64,000 nt of DNA, from assembly GCA_016699735.1 (NCBI GenBank), contig CP065008.1, positions 1,240,001 through 1,304,000 of the forward strand. The letters are read 5' to 3'. The DNA is from Alphaproteobacteria bacterium (GTDB lineage: Bacteria; Pseudomonadota; Alphaproteobacteria; Micavibrionales; Micavibrionaceae). The first letter of the stretch is position 1. Each line of letters begins with the position of its first letter. This document shows, piece after piece, positions 1-8,098 of the stretch. Below the pieces are notes generated by a model. That model was not told where the DNA came from. It saw only the letters and a list, made by a program, of their open reading frames with translations, and ran no database searches. Both the position numbers and the translations under genes were made by a program.

Positions 1-906
1 CTCGGCACGCCGCCGGAACCGCACGGCTATATCACACGAAGCATGGACGCCGCCATCCGCTCCTTTCAAGGCGCGAAGGGTTTGCGTGTCGATGGCATCC
101 TCAATCCCGGCGGGGAAACGGAAACCGCGCTCAGGAAAATCGCCGTGGCAGGTGAGGATGAATTTGTGCCGATCCCGAAACGCAAGCCCGCGCATCTGGA
201 CGCGACGGGCCGTTCAATCCGTGACGAGAAGCCGCAGGAGTACAAGTATCTGGACCTTGTGCCAAAGTCGAAGACCGATCTGTTTAAGGGCAGCCGGGCG
301 CAGGAATGGGAGGACTGGAACGCGTTGCTGGAGCGGGATAAGGGGCTTGGCTCCGCTCATAGAAAGGCGTTTTCTGAGATCTATGCTTTTGAAGGAGGTA
401 TGCGTTCGCCCACCGGGGGCTCAGCCTGCGGAGGTATCGTCCAGAAAACTCTTAATGATCTGAAAAACGAAGGGTTTTTACCAGAACTTGCTTCAGGAAA
501 AGAGAAAGTGAAAACATCCGACTTAACTCAAAGCCAAATACTGACTGTTTATAAAGCGTTTTTTAATGACAAGTTCAAAGGAGCAGCAATAACGGCAAAA
601 CTTGCCCCTGACAAAGGATACACGCTGTTAGACACGATCGGGGATGATGAGGTCGCAGCGGTATTTGCAGATACATTGTTTAGAAATAATGCCGGAGCAG
701 TAATCGAAGCCATAAACAAAACCCTGTCAACGAACATGGTAAATGACTTTACGGCGGGAACGCAAACATTCAACAACCTCCGCACCATTGCAGAAGACCC
801 GAAAAAAAAGAGGGATTTTCTTAATACGTTAGGGGAAATACGCGACGAAGAATTTTCTGATCCGGGAGATATAAATCGTCACGAATATTACAGGTTCAGG
901 AACTAA
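1..906 (+). CDS. Peptidoglycan-binding / GH108-like muramidase, 5' truncated
   Basis: The frame is open from base 1, so the gene begins outside the window; the first in-frame ATG at 43 is probably internal. The opening residues (AIRSFQGAKGLRVDGILNPG) match a peptidoglycan-binding type 1 repeat, which normally precedes a catalytic wall domain. After a charged linker comes a region with FEGG, a GG-rich turn, GGIVQKTL, and later an ADTLF...NNAG...IEAINKTL stretch, the layout of GH108 muramidases with their C-terminal peptidoglycan domain; the Glu of FEGG would be catalytic. Such enzymes cleave glycan strands and occur as phage endolysins and secretion-associated lysins. The family call is from motif resemblance only; the truncation hides any signal peptide. 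The tail from about base 450 is more AT-rich than the start. Confidence 0.6.
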   Translation, partial: LGTPPEPHGYITRSMDAAIRSFQGAKGLRVDGILNPGGETETALRKIAVAGEDEFVPIPKRKPAHLDATGRSIRDEKPQEYKYLDLVPKSKTDLFKGSRAQEWEDWNALLERDKGLGSAHRKAFSEIYAFEGGMRSPTGGSACGGIVQKTLNDLKNEGFLPELASGKEKVKTSDLTQSQILTVYKAFFNDKFKGAAITAKLAPDKGYTLLDTIGDDEVAAVFADTLFRNNAGAVIEAINKTLSTNMVNDFTAGTQTFNNLRTIAEDPKKKRDFLNTLGEIRDEEFSDPGDINRHEYYRFRN

Positions 907-912
907 CACCCG

Positions 913-1494
913 TCATTCTGGCTCTTGCTGAAAAAAAATATCTATATAATTTGCTTCGTTCGAAAATTCATGAAAGCAGGTATCGGGAACAAGGAAACTC
1001 TGCAATCGCCAATATGCGGCATGTTTCTCCCTGGAAAATGTATAAATGCCGGTTCTTGGGCAAATATGAAGATCGTTTTTAAAAAGTTTGGCGGTTTCAA
1101 TAAGACCCTCAAAAGTGAATGAGTTCTTCCTGATTTCCGTGATGGCCCCGTCGATTTTAAGATACCCGCCGCCGAAAGGATCATGAAGCCGGATACGGTA
1201 GTACCCCTCAAGCCCGCCATGAATGCGATATACACCATCCCGCTCATAGACAATGGCTTCGCCGAAATAACTATAGGAGCTTATATATCGGCAGCACAGA
1301 TTGGTGTCGGTGAAATGATGTTTCCCTAAAAGCTGCCGAGCCTCTATCCGGCTCTCGATCAAGGTTTTTTTGATTTTTGGCGCGACCGCTTCTTTTTGCC
1401 CCTCCGCAGAAGACGGCAGTGATGTCTGCGTTGCCGCGCAGGCTGAAAGAAGAAAAATAACGGACAGGAACCTGAAGATACGGCAAAACATCAC
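913..1494 (-). CDS. Predicted lipoprotein, unknown function
   Basis: This 193-residue product starts with a basic tip, a hydrophobic stretch and the lipobox LSAC, so Cys19 should be lipidated by Lgt and cleaved by signal peptidase II. The mature part carries a basic helix, then a mixed beta-rich region with a CC pair and two more cysteines. I do not recognise the family. It converges with the muramidase-like gene on the other strand, only 6 bp away, and its 5' end faces the GH25 lysozyme gene. Whether it sits in the inner or outer membrane cannot be told, although residue +2 is Ala rather than Asp, which favours export to the outer membrane. Confidence 0.7.
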   Translation of the reverse strand: MMFCRIFRFLSVIFLLSACAATQTSLPSSAEGQKEAVAPKIKKTLIESRIEARQLLGKHHFTDTNLCCRYISSYSYFGEAIVYERDGVYRIHGGLEGYYRIRLHDPFGGGYLKIDGAITEIRKNSFTFEGLIETAKLFKNDLHICPRTGIYTFSREKHAAYWRLQSFLVPDTCFHEFSNEANYIDIFFQQEPE

Positions 1495-1588
1495 GCAGAA
1501 AATCTATCACAACCGTGGAGGAAGTAAAAGAGAAGGGAGATTGACGGGAGTCAGTGTGCGTAGTTTATTTGCAGGCGGGGGAATGGAA

Positions 1589-2287
1589 ATGAAAAAGGCT
1601 CTTGGGATTTTGATTTTGTGCGTCATTGGCTTAACCGCCGCCCTCGCTCTGGCTTACGTCACCTTCACGCAAGGACTCTGGCGCTTCAACTATCCTGCTC
1701 ATGGTCCAGGCAGAGTCCATGGCCTCGACGTCTCGCACCATCAGGGCGAGATCGGATGGCAGGAAATTCCAAAGCACGATTACGCCTTCGTCTATATCAA
1801 GGCCACGGAAGGCGGCGATTGGCGCGATCTTAAATTCGCCGAAAACTGGAAGCAGGCGAGAGCAAACGGATTTAAGACGGGTGCCTATCATTTCTATACG
1901 CTCTGCCGTCCCCCTTTAGAACAAGCGGAAAACTATATCGCCGCCGTGCCGCTGGAGCCGGATGCCCTGCCGCCCGCTGTCGATCTGGAGTTTGGCGGAA
2001 ATTGCGGAAAGCGGCCGGCCAGGACAGAGTTCGAAGCCGGACTGGAGCAATTCATAGCAGCCCTGAAGGAACGCTATCGGCAGGAACCCGTACTTTATGC
2101 CACGGAGGAGTTTCACGCCGCCTATCTCGCGGGAACACACTTTGCCGGATACCCTCTATGGATCCGCAATATCTGGACGGCGCCGGATGAAACTAAATAT
2201 CCGCGCTGGCACATCTGGCAATATGCCAACTACGCCCGCGTGAAGGGGATAGATGGCCCCGTCGATCTCAACGTCATGAGAGAGTAA
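1589..2287 (+). CDS. GH25 family lysozyme with N-terminal membrane anchor
   Basis: Glycoside hydrolase family 25 enzymes hydrolyse the MurNAc-GlcNAc bond of peptidoglycan. The GH25 barrel signatures are all present: GLDVSHHQG (Asp47), FVYIKATEG, GAYHFY, the VDLEF strand carrying the catalytic Asp132/Glu134 pair, and the closing WQY...VDLNVM. Residues 4-25 form one hydrophobic helix, so the barrel is either exported and released or tethered on the periplasmic face. I place the start at the second of two close ATGs because GGGGGA lies about six bases before it; a longer reading frame upstream overlaps the opposite-strand lipoprotein gene and lacks coding character. It resembles chromosomal YegX-type lysozymes as much as phage lysins. 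Confidence 0.85.
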   Translation: MKKALGILILCVIGLTAALALAYVTFTQGLWRFNYPAHGPGRVHGLDVSHHQGEIGWQEIPKHDYAFVYIKATEGGDWRDLKFAENWKQARANGFKTGAYHFYTLCRPPLEQAENYIAAVPLEPDALPPAVDLEFGGNCGKRPARTEFEAGLEQFIAALKERYRQEPVLYATEEFHAAYLAGTHFAGYPLWIRNIWTAPDETKYPRWHIWQYANYARVKGIDGPVDLNVMRE

Positions 2288-2431
2288 GACGTGATCCGCT
2301 TGAATATGCGTCAGGGCTAAAACAGCCTTGTCGAATGAACTTGACACGCGCCAACGTCTGCTCTTGAGTCATAAAGTTACTTTAGAGATGAAATTTTAGG
2401 CTTTCCGAGCGTAGAACAACCGGAGCAAAGC

Positions 2432-3814
2432 ATGAGCACATATTCTCAATTCGGATTTGGCAGCCCCCTGGGCGATAATTTTGTACGTCAGAATGAGGAC
2501 GGCACCGCCACCCAGTTTTTCTGGACCACCGAGGGCGTAATAACAACCAAGGAATTTGACAGCACGGAACTCGAAAACCTCTTACGCACGATCCAGTATC
2601 ACACGCTGTTCGACTCTGTGATGGATTACGCCTTTGCCACAGGGCAGGATTACCACATCGAAGCCGTGCATATTCTTGGAAACGGCGAGGATGACGAGGC
2701 CTATAACGGCCTGAACGATTACGTCGAGGCTGGTCTGGGCAACGATGTGATTTCAGCCGGAGACGGCCAGAACGAGGTTTATGGCGGCGACGGTGAGGAT
2801 TTCATCATCGCCAGTCAGGGCGAAGACCTCCTTTTCGGTAACAAGGACGACGATAGCGTCCAAGGCGGCAGCAACAAGGATTACGTCTTCGGCGGCGGCG
2901 GCGCGGATTTCGTCAATGGCGGTCCGGGCGAGGACGTGATCTCGGGCGGTGCGGATGACGACATCCTGACCGGCGGCAACGGTCACGATATTATCTTCGA
3001 TCTGTTCGGCAACAATAACATCAGCGGCCATGCGGGCGACGATTTTATCATCGCGGGCGATGGCGACGACACGATCAAGGGCGATCAGGGAGAGGATATC
3101 ATCCATGCCGGCGGCGGCGCGGATTTTGTGCGCGGCGACGACGGCAACGATCATATCTTCGGCGGCGAAGGGGACGATACGCTTTACGGCGCCGCGGGCG
3201 ATGACGTGATCTATGCCGATGCAGGTGACGATTACGTCAACGGTTATGGCGACAACGACATTATCTATGGCGGCGCGGGCAGCGATAATCTGCATGGCGA
3301 TGCCGGTAATGACAAACTTTACGCGGACGATCCAACCGCTCCCGGCGTCCCCAGCGATGACAAGCTTCTGGGCGGCGCGGGCGAGGATGAGCTTTACGGC
3401 GGCTATGGCCGCGATCTGCTTAAGGGCGGCCTCGATGACGATCTTCTGGCGGCCAGAGGTCACGGCCAGAGCGTGATGTGGGGCGAACAGGGAAACGACA
3501 CCTTCGCCTTCGATGGTCTACCCGAGGGCAAGGCGCATCAGATCAAGGATTTCACCTTCGGCGAGGATGTCATCAACATCAGCGACCTGCTTGAGGGCTT
3601 CGACCCGCTGACCAGCAGCATCGACCACTTCGTCCGCATCTTCTTCCGCGACGCGGGCCGTACTGATCTCAAGGTCAACGTGGACGGAACCGGAGACGAT
3701 TGGATCCCCGTAGTCTCCGTTCTCGCGGACTTCACAGGCACCAGCCCCGGCATCATGCGGGCATCCGGTGATCTGGTGGCCGATCATAAATTGTTCACCG
3801 GCGACGTGGTGTAA
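2432..3814 (+). CDS. RTX calcium-binding repeat protein, probable type I secretion substrate
   Basis: The 460-residue product has about 100 N-terminal residues of unknown fold, then from about residue 90 to 340 an almost unbroken run of nonapeptides of the form GGxGxDxhx, the hallmark of RTX parallel beta-rolls that bind calcium after export. The last 100 residues (DTFAF, IKDFTFGEDVINISDLL and a SV-ADFTG strand) resemble the C-terminal target domain of type I secretion substrates. There is no N-terminal signal peptide, as expected. No ABC exporter or membrane fusion gene is nearby, so secretion would rely on machinery elsewhere. No enzymatic domain is visible, so the protein may be structural, adhesive or a surface-layer component. 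A clean terminator follows the gene. Confidence 0.9.
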   Translation: MSTYSQFGFGSPLGDNFVRQNEDGTATQFFWTTEGVITTKEFDSTELENLLRTIQYHTLFDSVMDYAFATGQDYHIEAVHILGNGEDDEAYNGLNDYVEAGLGNDVISAGDGQNEVYGGDGEDFIIASQGEDLLFGNKDDDSVQGGSNKDYVFGGGGADFVNGGPGEDVISGGADDDILTGGNGHDIIFDLFGNNNISGHAGDDFIIAGDGDDTIKGDQGEDIIHAGGGADFVRGDDGNDHIFGGEGDDTLYGAAGDDVIYADAGDDYVNGYGDNDIIYGGAGSDNLHGDAGNDKLYADDPTAPGVPSDDKLLGGAGEDELYGGYGRDLLKGGLDDDLLAARGHGQSVMWGEQGNDTFAFDGLPEGKAHQIKDFTFGEDVINISDLLEGFDPLTSSIDHFVRIFFRDAGRTDLKVNVDGTGDDWIPVVSVLADFTGTSPGIMRASGDLVADHKLFTGDVV

Positions 3815-3837
3815 GTCGAAACTGCGACCGTACGTTA

Positions 3838-3875
3838 AAGGCTTGGCGGGGACTCTTGCCAAGCCTTATCTTTTT
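3838..3875 (+). terminator. Rho-independent terminator after the RTX gene
   Basis: AAGGCTTGGC and GCCAAGCCTT form a perfect 10-bp stem around a 10-base loop, followed by TCTTTTT. It begins 23 bases after the RTX stop codon and separates that gene from the phage-like block. Confidence 0.85.
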
Positions 3876-3918
3876 AAGTCCGCCAGAATAAATCACCATA
3901 AACAAGAACGGAGACTTC

Positions 3919-4257
3919 ATGCCCACACTTGAAAGCGGGATGCGAACGCGCATCGCCAAATTTTTACCCCGCGCTCTTGAAACCGCGCTGCTGTCCTACC
4001 ACGAATTCGCCGAGGAACAGGCCACCGCCCCGGACAGCGAAGACGAAAAAAAGGACGATAAAGCGAAGACTTTTAAGGCCCACCACGACGCCTGCAAGAT
4101 TGCCTTGGCGCATATCCAGCTTCTGATTGATCTTGCTCGCTGGGCCGATCTGCCCGACCCGGAAATCGAAGACGAAAACGCCGAACGCACCCTGCGGATG
4201 CTCCTCGAAAACGCGGAGGCGGAGGTGGATGCAAATAAAAATAAGACATTAATTTAG
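3919..4257 (+). CDS. Acidic helical protein, possible small terminase subunit
   Basis: This 112-residue protein is rich in Ala, Glu and Asp and predicted to be nearly all helical, with a charged DSEDEKKDDKAK loop in the middle. GGAG sits seven bases before the ATG. I recognise no family by motif. Its place just upstream of a terminase large subunit gene, interrupted only by the AT-rich protease gene, makes a phage small terminase or another packaging accessory thinkable, but nothing in the residues proves DNA binding. Base composition matches the chromosome-like neighbours rather than the next gene. Confidence 0.6.
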   Translation: MPTLESGMRTRIAKFLPRALETALLSYHEFAEEQATAPDSEDEKKDDKAKTFKAHHDACKIALAHIQLLIDLARWADLPDPEIEDENAERTLRMLLENAEAEVDANKNKTLI

Positions 4258-4314
4258 CTGAAAATTAGTGTTATAAAAAAAGTTGAATTAAAGAAATCTC
4301 GACGGAAAAGCACG

Positions 4315-5259
4315 ATGAGTAATGAAACACTTAAGCAAGTGATTAAGAAGTGGGGCGCAGACATATATAATTACAACGGCCCGGTCACAAGAGATCATGC
4401 TTATTTTTTCTATGAGGTTGTAGCTGCCAACAAATCGCAGGAAAATAAAACCGCAATACTTTTTCTTAAAACAGGTGGTGGTGATGCAGATGCTGCCTAC
4501 ATAATATCAAGAACCCTGCAGTCGCTGTATGAGAAAGTGATTGTGGCCGTAACAGAACGCTGCAAGAGCGCTGGGACAATCATAGCGATTAGTGCTCATG
4601 AATTGTATATGGCAGGTATGGCGGAGTTTGGCCCTCTCGATGTTCAGATGCTTAAGGATGACGAAATACAAGCCAGAAGTTCAGGTCTTGATGTCATGCA
4701 GGGGCTTAGCTCTGCTCAAAGTGCTGCATTTGAGGCCTTTGAGCACTTCTTTCTTAGTTTAGTACAAAAATCTGAGGGAAGAATATCCACTAAAACAGCA
4801 TCAGAGATAGCCCTTCAACTAGCAGCAGAGCTTTACAAGCCTATAACGGCTCAAATTGATCCCGTAAGGTTGGGAGAGACGCAGAGATCAATAGATATAG
4901 CAAGAGCATATGGCGAAAAGCTTGCAAATGTATCAAATAACTTGCATGAGGGTGCTTTAATGAGGCTTATTGGTGGCTATCCAAGCCATTCCTATGTGAT
5001 TGATTTGCTTGAAGCTAAGGAAATATTTAAGAATGTGTCTCCAATGGATGATAGCTTTTTAGCTCTCGGCAAGTTACTATTAGAGCGCAATGGAGTTTTT
5101 TGTCTCAACAGAAATATTAGGCAAAACCATGAAAGACCAAATGACTCACCCACAAAACAAAACAACAACGATCCTCGAGAAGATAATTCAGAGACAAATG
5201 CTGTCAACACAGCAGACTCTGCAGGAGATAAACAAGAAGATAAAAGAGAACATGGATGA
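4315..5259 (+). CDS. SDH_sah-type serine protease (ClpP/SppA fold)
   Basis: The first 120 residues match the serine dehydrogenase proteinase family: the strand LFLKTGGGDADAAYII supplies the oxyanion glycine loop, ERCKSAGT carries the presumed nucleophile Ser85, and EFGPLDVQM follows as in ClpP, SppA and membrane-bound relatives. Family members are soluble or membrane-associated proteases of poorly known substrate. There is no signal peptide. The last 50 residues are a low-complexity tail rich in Asn, Asp, Glu and Lys that overlaps another reading frame. The gene is clearly more AT-rich than the genes either side and sits between possible packaging genes, which suggests acquired cargo in a phage-derived block. 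Its target is unknown; proteases of this fold also occur in anti-phage operons. Confidence 0.75.
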   Translation: MSNETLKQVIKKWGADIYNYNGPVTRDHAYFFYEVVAANKSQENKTAILFLKTGGGDADAAYIISRTLQSLYEKVIVAVTERCKSAGTIIAISAHELYMAGMAEFGPLDVQMLKDDEIQARSSGLDVMQGLSSAQSAAFEAFEHFFLSLVQKSEGRISTKTASEIALQLAAELYKPITAQIDPVRLGETQRSIDIARAYGEKLANVSNNLHEGALMRLIGGYPSHSYVIDLLEAKEIFKNVSPMDDSFLALGKLLLERNGVFCLNRNIRQNHERPNDSPTKQNNNDPREDNSETNAVNTADSAGDKQEDKREHG

Positions 5260-5320
5260 CTTAGAGGAGTTTAAAAAGAGCGCAAAAAAGCAATCTCTGA
5301 AGGACTGCATCCAACTGTAA
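5129..5320 (+). CDS. Possible small overlapping coiled-coil protein
   Basis: A 63-residue frame starts at an ATG inside the 3' part of the protease gene and runs 61 bases past its stop. The product is helical with heptad-like spacing (TILEKIIQRQML, LQEINKKIKENM, LEEFKKSAKKQ) and strongly charged, which is unusual for a chance frame. No clear ribosome binding site precedes the ATG. Either this frame or the low-complexity tail of the protease may be the accidental one; a shifted C-terminus of the protease is also possible. The terminator at 5344 follows directly. Confidence 0.35.
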   Translation: MKDQMTHPQNKTTTILEKIIQRQMLSTQQTLQEINKKIKENMDDLEEFKKSAKKQSLKDCIQL

Positions 5321-5343
5321 ATTGAAGGAATTGTCGTTACAAA

Positions 5344-5369
5344 AGCCCGCTGTATGCGGGCTTTTTTTT
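5344..5369 (+). terminator. Rho-independent terminator
   Basis: AGCCCGC and GCGGGCT pair as a 7-bp stem around TGTAT, followed by eight T. It ends the protease transcript. Because it lies only 13 bases before the chosen terminase start, the terminase must be read from a later or leaky promoter, or receive readthrough. Confidence 0.85.
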
Positions 5370-5381
5370 ATTGGATCAGAA

Positions 5382-6857
5382 ATGGAAAAAATCAAACAAT
5401 GCCCCCTCCCGCTTTTCCTCGTCCTCTGGAACCAGAGGCAGGGGCAGAAAACCCCGGCGCTGCATCTGCGGATGGCGGAGTGGCTGGAGCAGGCGAGAGA
5501 ACAGGACAAAACGCGCCTCCTGCTCATGGCCTTCCGCAGCGCAGGCAAAAGCACGGTGGCGGGGATTTTCGCGGCGTGGCTTTTGTATCGCAATCGGGAT
5601 TTGCGTATCCTTGTTTTGGCGGCGGATGACGCGCTGGCGAGAAAGATGGTCAGAAACGTCAAGCGCATCATCGAGCGCCACCCGCTGACCGCGCACCTAA
5701 AGCCGCGCAACGCCGATCAGTGGGCCGCCGACCGTTTCACCATCCGCAGAAATCTGGAACTGCGCGACCCCTCCATGCTCGCCCGTGGCCTGACCGCCAA
5801 CGCGACGGGCAGCCGCGCCGATATCATCATCTACGACGACGTGGAGGTGCCTGCGACCTGCGACACGGCGGGAAAGCGCGAGGACTTGCGCGAGAGACTC
5901 TCCGAGACCGCCTACATTCTCAGCCCCGGCGGAACGCAGCTTTATCTGGGCACCCCGCATCATTACTGCTCGATCTATGCCGATCAGCCGAGAGCGGAGC
6001 AGGGAGAGGAGCGGGAATTTCTGCACGGCTTCGAACGTCTTGTTCTGCCCATCATGGATGAAGATGAAAAAAGCCTCTGGCCGGAACGTTTTTCGCCCGA
6101 AGATATCAAGCGCCTGAAAATCGCAACGGGTCCGAACAGGTTTGAATCGCAGATGATGCTTCGCCCCGTGAACAGCGTGGAGGGTCGCCTCGATCCATCC
6201 GCATTGCAAATCTATAACGATGAACTGGATTATACCCGCGAACTCGGCGCGCTCTTGATCGGCGCAAAAAAAATGCTCTCGGCCAGCGCATGGTGGGATC
6301 CGGCCTTCGGCAAATCCTCCGGCGATAAAAGCGTTCTCGCAATAGTCTTCGCGGACGGGGAGGGGAGCTATTACCTCCATCACCTCGAATATATCGCCTT
6401 GAAACAAAAATCCGAAGAAGACGAAGCCACGCAGCAATGCAAGATCGTCGCCGCTCTTTCAAAAGCACATCTCTTGCCCAGCGTAACGGTGGAGATCAAC
6501 GGCATCGGCCGCTTCCTGCCCAACATCCTGCGCCGCGAGATGGCGCGGGAGAATATCCCGTGCAGTGTGCTGGAGGTCAGCAGCACCCGCCCGAAGGACA
6601 TAAGAATTCTCGAAGCTTTCGAGACGCTTCTGGCTTCGCGCCGGCTGCACGTATACAGGCAGGTTCTGAAAACGCCTTTTGCTATGGAGATGCGCGAATG
6701 GCGCCCCGGCGGTAAGGGGCAGGATGACGGGCTGGACGCCGTTTCGGGCGCGTTATCCCTGCAGCCCGACAGGTTAGGGCGCTTCCCGCGTAAAGGCGGC
6801 CATATCTGGATGGGAAAACTCGCGCCCCATAAGGCGGACACGGACTTTAAGGTGTGA
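5382..6857 (+). CDS. Phage terminase large subunit
   Basis: TerL proteins are the ATP-driven motor and nuclease that package phage DNA. The 491-residue product shows a Walker A variant FRSAGKST at residues 51-58, a Walker B strand DIIIYDDVE near 150, a coupling segment YLGTP, and a C-terminal RNase H-like nuclease with three acidic positions: WWDPAFG, VEINGIG and DDGLDAV. The layout resembles podovirus-type terminases. A longer frame begins upstream but would run through the terminator hairpin, so I take the ATG at 5382. No portal, capsid or tail genes follow; instead lysis genes do, an order reminiscent of the right end of T7-like genomes. Function may be vestigial, or serve a gene-transfer particle encoded elsewhere. 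Confidence 0.85.
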   Translation: MEKIKQCPLPLFLVLWNQRQGQKTPALHLRMAEWLEQAREQDKTRLLLMAFRSAGKSTVAGIFAAWLLYRNRDLRILVLAADDALARKMVRNVKRIIERHPLTAHLKPRNADQWAADRFTIRRNLELRDPSMLARGLTANATGSRADIIIYDDVEVPATCDTAGKREDLRERLSETAYILSPGGTQLYLGTPHHYCSIYADQPRAEQGEEREFLHGFERLVLPIMDEDEKSLWPERFSPEDIKRLKIATGPNRFESQMMLRPVNSVEGRLDPSALQIYNDELDYTRELGALLIGAKKMLSASAWWDPAFGKSSGDKSVLAIVFADGEGSYYLHHLEYIALKQKSEEDEATQQCKIVAALSKAHLLPSVTVEINGIGRFLPNILRREMARENIPCSVLEVSSTRPKDIRILEAFETLLASRRLHVYRQVLKTPFAMEMREWRPGGKGQDDGLDAVSGALSLQPDRLGRFPRKGGHIWMGKLAPHKADTDFKV

Positions 6858-6910
6858 TTGGCGGAAGCAAAAATCTGGTGTAATCTCCTCCCCTTGCAAG
6901 GAAGAAGGGC

Positions 6911-7165
6911 ATGAAAGTCAAAGACCTCCTTAATTCGAGAATAGAGCCGGAAGTGGTCTTGAAGTGGACGCTGAATCTCTCGCTGGAACTGGTCGTCTGT
7001 GGGCTTTTACTGGGCGGCATCATCGGGGTGCTGTTTTTCTGGCGCGTTGGCCGCCCCGCCAAGCACCGCGCTGTCATCGGCGCTTTCACAGGATTTTTCC
7101 TATCCATCTTCGGCGTTCTGGCGCTGCTGATCTTCGCCGAGCTGTATCAGTTTCTGGCCCTTTAG
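6911..7165 (+). CDS. Small two-helix membrane protein of the lysis block
   Basis: This 84-residue protein has a charged 20-residue head and two hydrophobic helices (about 24-45 and 56-80) joined by a short basic turn WRVGRPAKHR. Such a hairpin topology is common among class II holins and holin-like proteins. It lies between the terminase and the endolysin, with AAGGAAGAAGGGC just ahead of the ATG as a good ribosome binding site. A dedicated three-helix holin is present downstream, so this could be a second holin, an antiholin or an unrelated small membrane protein. No family motif identifies it. Confidence 0.65.
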   Translation: MKVKDLLNSRIEPEVVLKWTLNLSLELVVCGLLLGGIIGVLFFWRVGRPAKHRAVIGAFTGFFLSIFGVLALLIFAELYQFLAL

Positions 7166-7188
7166 AAGATAAAACCATCGGCACACAC

Positions 7189-7212
7189 GGCCCGCCTGCG
7201 CGGGCCTTTTTT
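7189..7212 (+). terminator. Rho-independent terminator
   Basis: GGCCCGC and GCGGGCC form a perfect 7-bp stem around CTGC followed by six T. It lies after the two-helix membrane protein and directly before the next ribosome binding site, so it may attenuate rather than stop the lysis transcript. Confidence 0.85.
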
Positions 7213-7227
7213 ATTTGGAGCAAACAC

Positions 7228-7557
7228 ATGACATTTCTCTCTGAGGATCTGCTCTGGTGGATCACCGTGATCGACCTGCCCGCGCTGGCTGGACTGTTTT
7301 GGATGATCGGGCGCACCCGCGAACAAAGCGAGGAGGCGATCGGCCACCTCCACCAGCGCCTCGACCACCGCAGCGAGCAGCTCCGCGAGGCGCTGAACGC
7401 CTTCAAGCTGGAGGTCGCAAAAACCTACGCCTCTCAGGGCGATCTCCGCGCCCTCGAACGGCGTCTTGTCGAGCATTTGCTTCGCATTGAAGCGAAACTC
7501 GACGCCACCGCGCTGAAGGCCGAAAGCCTGCTCGGCGCCCAGCAAAGCAACACATAA
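7228..7557 (+). CDS. Membrane-anchored coiled-coil protein, possible spanin or lysis accessory
   Basis: The 109-residue product has one N-terminal hydrophobic helix (about 9-26) and then a long charged helix with coiled-coil spacing (EEAIGHLHQRLDHRSEQL through RIEAKLDATALKAESLL). An N-in anchor with a periplasmic coiled coil is the architecture of Rz-type inner-membrane spanins, and the gene sits directly upstream of the endolysin by 14 bases. GGAG lies seven bases before the ATG; the frame continues upstream but only through the terminator. No lipoprotein partner of Rz1 type is visible inside or next to it, so the spanin reading remains inference. Confidence 0.65.
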   Translation: MTFLSEDLLWWITVIDLPALAGLFWMIGRTREQSEEAIGHLHQRLDHRSEQLREALNAFKLEVAKTYASQGDLRALERRLVEHLLRIEAKLDATALKAESLLGAQQSNT

Positions 7558-7571
7558 AAAAGGAAAACATC

Positions 7572-8093
7572 ATGAAAAAACCCAAACTGACGCCCCTGAA
7601 AGGGGGCAAGTCGGGCGGCCCCGGCACGTCTGACCAGGATAAAGAAGACCGCGATCGCGAGATGCAGGAATTCTTCAACCGCGTCACCGTGGACGTTCTC
7701 GCCCGCACCTTGTGGGGCGAGGCACGGGGCGAGGGCACGGAAGGACTTCAGGCCGTGGCCAGCGTCGTCCTCAACCGTGTGAAGATCGCGCAAAAACGCG
7801 GCAAATTCTGGTGGGGCAATACGATCATTCAGGTCTGCCAGAAACCCTACCAGTTTTCCTGCTGGAACCGCTCCGACCCCTCGTTCAAGAGACTTCAGGA
7901 AGTGGATGAAAGAAATCTTTATTTCGCCACGTCCCTGCGTATCGCCCGCCGCGCCGTCGCCGGGGTGCTGGAGGATATCACCCACGGCGCAACGCACTAC
8001 CACGCGAATTACGTCAAACCTTACTGGGCGAAGGGGCAGGAACCCGTCGCCACCATCGGCAACCACATTTTCTACAAACTCGTTGAAGGATAA
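7572..8093 (+). CDS. SleB-type cell wall hydrolase (endolysin)
   Basis: The product has an unstructured basic and glycine-rich head of about 35 residues, then a cell wall hydrolase 2 (SleB) domain: ARTLWGEARGEG with the likely catalytic Glu50, AVASVVLNRV, the CQKPYQFSCW loop, and GATHYHA followed by IGNHIFYK. SleB-type enzymes act as lytic transglycosylases or amidases on peptidoglycan; phages and gene-transfer agents use them as endolysins. There is no signal sequence, so release would need the adjacent holin. It follows the coiled-coil protein by 14 bases and precedes the cationic peptide by 5, which argues for one lysis transcript. Confidence 0.88.
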   Translation: MKKPKLTPLKGGKSGGPGTSDQDKEDRDREMQEFFNRVTVDVLARTLWGEARGEGTEGLQAVASVVLNRVKIAQKRGKFWWGNTIIQVCQKPYQFSCWNRSDPSFKRLQEVDERNLYFATSLRIARRAVAGVLEDITHGATHYHANYVKPYWAKGQEPVATIGNHIFYKLVEG

Positions 8094-8098
8094 AACCC

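Noticed and set aside
2753..3463. Minus-strand frame opposite the RTX repeats
   Set aside because: Its Ile-Val-Ala-rich repetition is just the complement of the GGxGxD repeats.
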